This document shows, piece after piece, positions 60,612 through 64,000 of a DNA stretch of 64,000 nucleotides. The translations under genes were made by a program, and so were the position numbers. Numbering within the stretch: position 1 is the stretch's first letter; the number at the start of each line of letters is the position of its first letter. Source of the DNA: Bacteroidales bacterium (lineage in GTDB: Bacteria; Bacteroidota; Bacteroidia; Bacteroidales; WCHB1-69); assembly GCA_024400635.1 (NCBI GenBank), contig JAKSMI010000008.1:1-64000 (forward strand). Reading direction: 5' to 3'. The notes below the pieces were generated by a model. The model did no database searches, had not been told where the DNA came from, and worked only from the letters and a program-made list of their open reading frames with translations.

Positions 60612-61232
60612 TTACAAGTCAATTTCGTACCATTCGGTTTTGCGTTTTTCGTAACGCTGACGTGCTTTTTCAATAGACTCCTTGTCAAATTTCACGTGAC
60701 CAATCTTGCGGGACAAACCTGAGATTTTCCCAGCCCTTCTATTGAGATAAGCCGTCGGACGACCTGGATTTCTCGTCAGCGGCGCGGGGTAACAAGCCGT
60801 ATAAACCTCTCCGGCCTTGCGCACCCAGGAATGTCCTGCCCACAGAAACACATTTTTCGCGGTTTGTTGCGAAATCGTACTCGCCCCTCTATTACTTTTT
60901 CCCTTCTTGTGGTCGTTAATGGCCTTTTGGATGGCACCCCAGTCAAATCCTCTGTGTGCCAAGAAGTTATTATACTCGGCAGCCACCGCGCAATCCACCA
61001 TATAATGGGAAATCTCGTCCAGGTCGCGCCATTCCTTTTCTATCGGCGTGCCATTTTGGATTTTTCGAATCACCATCAACGGGGTAAAGGGAGGATTGAT
61101 CCATCGGTAAGCAAGAGGCAAGGCAATGCTGATGATAAATAAAATCAGAATGATTTTGCCTAAGACTTTCCAGAATTTATGAGAAGATGAGGAAGTGGCT
61201 TCCTTTTTTGACTTTTTAGTTTTTTTAGCCAT
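60612..61232 (-). CDS. mtgA: Monofunctional peptidoglycan transglycosylase, internally deleted
   Basis: A 206-residue GT51-like protein. Lys-rich N-terminus, one membrane segment (about 22-42), then motif I with the catalytic Glu E86 (AEYNNFLAHRGFDW), motif II RGASTISQQTAKNVFLW (about 115-131) and VRKAGEVY (about 137-144). Directly after residue 144 the sequence jumps to TACYPAPLTRNPGRPTAYLNRR, which belongs about 50-60 residues further on in full-length MtgA. The missing part normally holds the motif with ILExYLN and the second half of the catalytic site. The reading frame is kept. Activity is doubtful. Same strand and 12 bases from the kinase gene. Confidence 0.82.
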   Translation of the reverse strand: MAKKTKKSKKEATSSSSHKFWKVLGKIILILFIISIALPLAYRWINPPFTPLMVIRKIQNGTPIEKEWRDLDEISHYMVDCAVAAEYNNFLAHRGFDWGAIQKAINDHKKGKSNRGASTISQQTAKNVFLWAGHSWVRKAGEVYTACYPAPLTRNPGRPTAYLNRRAGKISGLSRKIGHVKFDKESIEKARQRYEKRKTEWYEIDL

Positions 61233-61313
61233 CGATAGGAAATTTATATAGTTCTTTTGAGTTTTTTTATAAATAAATTGACGTAATGCTCTTCGAAAAT
61301 TAAAAATTAAGAA

Positions 61314-62174
61314 TTATACCAAAGAACGAATGGCTTCTTCTTCGGTGCCTGAAAGCAAAGCAATAGGCGGAATATCAATCAAAGTATAAGCCCCAAAGCG
61401 AGCATTTTGGCATAGGCGGTAAGCCGCACGGGCGCAAGCCACCATCATCTGTCCCGTCAAGGCGGGATTGTTGATTTCCATATTGAATTCGAAGCGTTGG
61501 TTATGGGTGTTTCCGCTCACGCCGGAACGCACCAGGTTGACGCCGTGAGCCACGTTGTTCAAGACATCCACCGAAGGAACCTGGATGACGTGAGTTTCGT
61601 CATTCACAAAATAGTCGTCTGACTTCACCGCCTTTTCGATGGCGGCAAAATCGGCATCTTCTTCCAATTCCACATAGACCATCCGGCGATGGATTCCCGT
61701 TCCCAACGGAATGGTCATTGACAAGGCATCACGAACACCCGGCATAGACTTCACCGCCACGGAATGTCCCATAGAACGTCCCGGACCGAAATTGGTATAG
61801 GTGATGCCTTTGGGGGCCACCGCCTGCAATATGGCGCGAATCACCGAGTCGGAACCTGGGTCCCAGCCCGCTGAAATGACGCTCACCGCCTTATGCTCAC
61901 AGGCAATCGGCATCAACTTTTGACGCAAATCGTAAATCTGCTTGTGAATATCAAAAGAATCGACAGTTGAAATGCCCAATTTCAACATTTTTTCGGCGAA
62001 TTCAGGAACCTGACGCGTTGGAACGCACAATAGCGTCACATCGGCCTTGATTTGTTCCAGATTGTCGTTATGATGATACGACCCCGCGTAATTCATATCC
62101 GGAGCCGCCAGAACCGCTTCCGCGGCCGCTTTCCCAATATTTCCACAACCAATAATAGCTACATTAATTTTCAT
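61314..62174 (-). CDS. ddh: meso-Diaminopimelate D-dehydrogenase
   Basis: NADPH-dependent reductive amination of tetrahydrodipicolinate to meso-diaminopimelate in a single step, bypassing the succinylase route of lysine and peptidoglycan synthesis. The 286-residue protein has the nucleotide-binding start INVAIIGCGNIGKAAAEAV (about 3-21), the motif SAGWDPGSDSVIRAIL (about 114-129) and FGPGRSMGHSVAVKS, all diagnostic. The ATG at 62174 matches the family start; an ATG 21 bases upstream is possible. It has its own -7 box at 62269. Confidence 0.94.
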   Translation of the reverse strand: MKINVAIIGCGNIGKAAAEAVLAAPDMNYAGSYHHNDNLEQIKADVTLLCVPTRQVPEFAEKMLKLGISTVDSFDIHKQIYDLRQKLMPIACEHKAVSVISAGWDPGSDSVIRAILQAVAPKGITYTNFGPGRSMGHSVAVKSMPGVRDALSMTIPLGTGIHRRMVYVELEEDADFAAIEKAVKSDDYFVNDETHVIQVPSVDVLNNVAHGVNLVRSGVSGNTHNQRFEFNMEINNPALTGQMMVACARAAYRLCQNARFGAYTLIDIPPIALLSGTEEEAIRSLV

Positions 62175-62268
62175 CAGTAATTTAGGAGACTTCAATTTTT
62201 AACATTTTCGCATTGTCCCTCTGAACTTCGTGAAGTCCGTTAGCCAAAATTCAAAGTGAACAACGCGG

Positions 62269-62276
62269 CAAAGATA
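62269..62276 (-). promoter_or_regulatory. -7 box (TATCTTTG) of ddh
   Basis: The minus strand reads TATCTTTG, matching TAnnTTTG; the leader to the ATG at 62174 is about 90 bases. Confidence 0.6.
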
Positions 62277-62357
62277 TAAATTTTCTTCTATTTTCTAACT
62301 TTTCATCATTATTTTATGGGGGGGGTAACGTTGTTGTATATTAATATGTTACACAAA

Positions 62358-63107
62358 TCAATTCATTCCTAATCGTACTATTTGCTCATATCGGCACACG
62401 TTGTAAACCAGGTTGGTCAAGGTGTTTCTGGCGGCATTTCGCGCCAAACCGACAACGCGGCTGAACATCCCATGCAGGTTCAACTCGCAATAGCCAAACA
62501 CATGCCTCTTCTTGTTGGCCTTTTTCTTCTTATCCTCCTCGCTATCTCCTTCTTCCTCGTTCCATAGCTCGTTGCCGCGGCCCTCCTTTATGGCCTTGTT
62601 CTCCTCGCGCGTGTTGCGCTGGCGGGGTACTTCCACGAAACTGCCGTCTATTATCACGCCCTGGTTCATTATCAGGTTCCTCTCCCGCAGGAATCTGTCG
62701 AAGTCGCAAAAGAGTCTGTCGTAGAGCGATTTCCTTGTCAGTTGCTCTCTGAACGCCCAGATGGTTCTGGCGTCCGGCACCCTGTCTCCGCTCGCCAGAC
62801 CCAGAAAATCCCTGAAACTCGTACGGTCAACTATCTGGTATTCAGCCTGTTCGTCGCTCAGGTTGTACATACGCTGCAGGACGAGGATCTTGAACATCAG
62901 CACATAGTCGTACGGCTTCGCCCCAGCCTTCGTCAGACGCTCACGGTACAAACCCGCCTCCAATGTCTCTCGGAACATCTCGAAATCAATCGTTTCCGCA
63001 AGCCTTCCCAGCGGGTTACCCAATGAGGTCAACTTTGAAACCATATCTTCCGAATCAAATAAACTTTGGTTGCCAAGTTTTCTGTATGCCCTTTTGTACG
63101 TATCCAT
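62358..63107 (-). CDS. IS5-family transposase, internally deleted
   Basis: A 249-residue product from the ATG at 63107, preceded by the ribosome binding site GAGGAG and a TATATTTG box (63127). Residues of about 1-190 match IS5 transposases: N-terminal domain, DARTIWAFREQL, the first catalytic Asp in VIIDGSFVEVPRQRNTREENK. At about residue 203 (base 62500) the linker KKKKANKKR runs straight into HVFGYCELNLHGMFSRVVGLARN, which belongs near the C-terminus. About 100 residues, including the second catalytic Asp, are missing while the frame is kept. Full-length relatives have about 330-350 residues. It cannot be an active transposase alone. Confidence 0.83.
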   Translation of the reverse strand: MDTYKRAYRKLGNQSLFDSEDMVSKLTSLGNPLGRLAETIDFEMFRETLEAGLYRERLTKAGAKPYDYVLMFKILVLQRMYNLSDEQAEYQIVDRTSFRDFLGLASGDRVPDARTIWAFREQLTRKSLYDRLFCDFDRFLRERNLIMNQGVIIDGSFVEVPRQRNTREENKAIKEGRGNELWNEEEGDSEEDKKKKANKKRHVFGYCELNLHGMFSRVVGLARNAARNTLTNLVYNVCRYEQIVRLGMN

Positions 63108-63126
63108 TTTCTCCTCAAATTTTTGG

Positions 63127-63134
63127 CAAATATA
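63127..63134 (-). promoter_or_regulatory. -7 box (TATATTTG) of the IS5-type transposase gene
   Basis: The minus strand reads TATATTTG, matching TAnnTTTG, 20 bases before the ATG at 63107. Confidence 0.5.
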
Positions 63135-63198
63135 CAAATATTTATTTGATTATCAAAGAGTTTTATTTAGAAATACCCTTAAAAATTTGCAATTATTA

Positions 63199-63238
63199 TT
63201 CCGCCGTAACTATGTTTTTTATACCACTTGCGGCGGAA
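63199..63238. repeat. Inverted repeat TTCCGCCG/CGGCGGAA in the spacer near the IS
   Basis: TTCCGCCG (63199-63206) and CGGCGGAA (63231-63238) form a perfect GC-rich 8-bp stem around a 24-base AT-rich loop. The GC-rich arms stand out from the AT-rich surroundings. The spacer 63138-63431 otherwise shows no gene. Confidence 0.5.
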
Positions 63239-63431
63239 GTATAATATGATATTGGTTCGATATTCGCCTTTTCAAAATTTAAAAAACCACATCGTTTCAC
63301 TAAAATTATTTGGTGTTCATTTTATTCTCAAAGAAAATGTCGACATACCTACGCAGATTCTGTAGTAACTTCGCTATGCCTCCGTTTATGAATGGATAAA
63401 CAACGGACAATTGACGAAAAAGGGTTTGCGG

Positions 63432-64000
63432 TCATCTGAAATAGATTCGTCCGTCAGTTTGCGAATGCTCTCTGCCTATTGTTCCATGAAGGTGATTCTT
63501 GATATAGTCAACCACGAGATAGACATCAACATAAGATTGTTGTGTAGGAACCTCAGTTGCTCCGGCAAATACCAAGCCATCTCCTTGTTCTAGAAGAACA
63601 TATTTCGCTGCTGCTATGGTGTATCTGCCGGCAGGATCAAGTGGCGCGAAGTTCCCTGAATTATCCTGAACCATGACGCTTTTCACGCGTCTCTCGCCAG
63701 CAACACTTTGGAACACACCATTTGCATCAAGCACAACTGTCGATGCAATGGTTGTATCAATCTCAACCTTCAAGCCTGCCACTTGCAAGAACCCTCCGTT
63801 TTCCACAGGGGTCATCCTGTAGGACATCTCCAATGCATCAAGCAACGACTGACCGGTAACTTCAACCACGCACATTTCGTTGAGAAAAGGCAATACGGTA
63901 AAAATCGTGTTGAAGGTAATGTCTCCAGCCTCTATTTCTGCCCGCAAACCACCGCCATTTACAAGACCTATATCTGCACCCAACATTGCCCTGCTTGCCT
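63432..64000 (-). CDS. 5'-nucleotidase C-terminal domain protein, 5' part beyond window
   Basis: The visible 189 residues are the substrate-binding C-terminal domain of a secreted 5'-nucleotidase/2',3'-cyclic phosphodiesterase: ADIGLVNGGGLRAEIEAGDITFNTIFTVLPF at its start (Asn-Gly-Gly-Gly-Leu-Arg substrate loop), the segment VVEVTGQSLLDALEMSY and VENGGFLQVAGLKVEID, ending GRIYFR. The catalytic metallophosphatase domain should lie upstream, beyond base 64000; the frame stays open to the edge. Such enzymes dephosphorylate nucleotides in the periplasm or outside the cell. Confidence 0.88.
   Translation of the reverse strand, partial: ASRAMLGADIGLVNGGGLRAEIEAGDITFNTIFTVLPFLNEMCVVEVTGQSLLDALEMSYRMTPVENGGFLQVAGLKVEIDTTIASTVVLDANGVFQSVAGERRVKSVMVQDNSGNFAPLDPAGRYTIAAAKYVLLEQGDGLVFAGATEVPTQQSYVDVYLVVDYIKNHLHGTIGREHSQTDGRIYFR

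Overview
The window comes from an anaerobic member of the Bacteroidales (phylum Bacteroidota). Direct signs are -7 boxes of the form TAnnTTTG upstream of many genes, almost no Shine-Dalgarno sequences, lipoproteins of Bacteroidota type, families largely confined to the phylum (DUF4270, DUF4301, DUF4919, short glycogen-synthase-like protein), and the purL, parE and atpDC forms typical of the group. One protein ends in a type IX secretion (T9SS) sorting domain, which points away from the genus Bacteroides and towards T9SS-bearing Bacteroidales. A trimeric [FeFe] hydrogenase and small ferredoxins indicate a fermentative H2-cycling lifestyle. The species cannot be named from the sequence.

Layout. 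1-4.5 kb: partial tRNA-Lys, a small unknown gene, folE with a metallo-hydrolase, a MORN-repeat protein, a periplasmic-binding-fold protein and a 56-residue 2[4Fe-4S] ferredoxin with a strong terminator. 4.6-15.6 kb (+): DUF4301, universal stress protein, C69 dipeptidase, pseudouridine synthase, purL, parE. 15.6-31.4 kb: mixed-strand housekeeping and envelope genes (beta-barrel protein, glycosyltransferase, LptF/G permease, S9 peptidase, tRNA-Glu, an iron-sulfur membrane protein with a BASS-type transporter, prmA, a PepSY-like repeat protein, atpDC, DUF4270, glgA-like). 31.7-47.8 kb (+): MlaD, M49-like lipoprotein, rsmI, rpe, esterase, T9SS transglutaminase-like protein, purH, nth, S41 protease, O-antigen-ligase-like protein, cdd, DUF4919 and YiiX-like proteins.

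47.9-56.6 kb is the most notable region. A HydABC-type NADH/ferredoxin-linked [FeFe] hydrogenase operon (+) is transcribed away from a six-gene minus-strand set: a GHKL ATPase, a PHP-domain protein, two DRTGG proteins, a hydrogenase-like iron-sulfur protein (HydS-like) and an RsbW-like ATPase. The set has the parts of a redox-sensing switch but contains no DNA-binding protein. The shared promoter region holds divergent promoters, an imperfect palindrome overlapping the hydrogenase promoter, and a stem-loop at the start of the leader.

56.7-64 kb is a decaying region: an orphan vsr, a metallo-hydrolase lipoprotein, a truncated IS30 transposase, a CBM9-like protein, a small-molecule kinase, an internally deleted mtgA, ddh, an internally deleted IS5-type transposase, and the C-terminal part of a 5'-nucleotidase cut by the window end. 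No CRISPR array, rRNA or prophage was seen.
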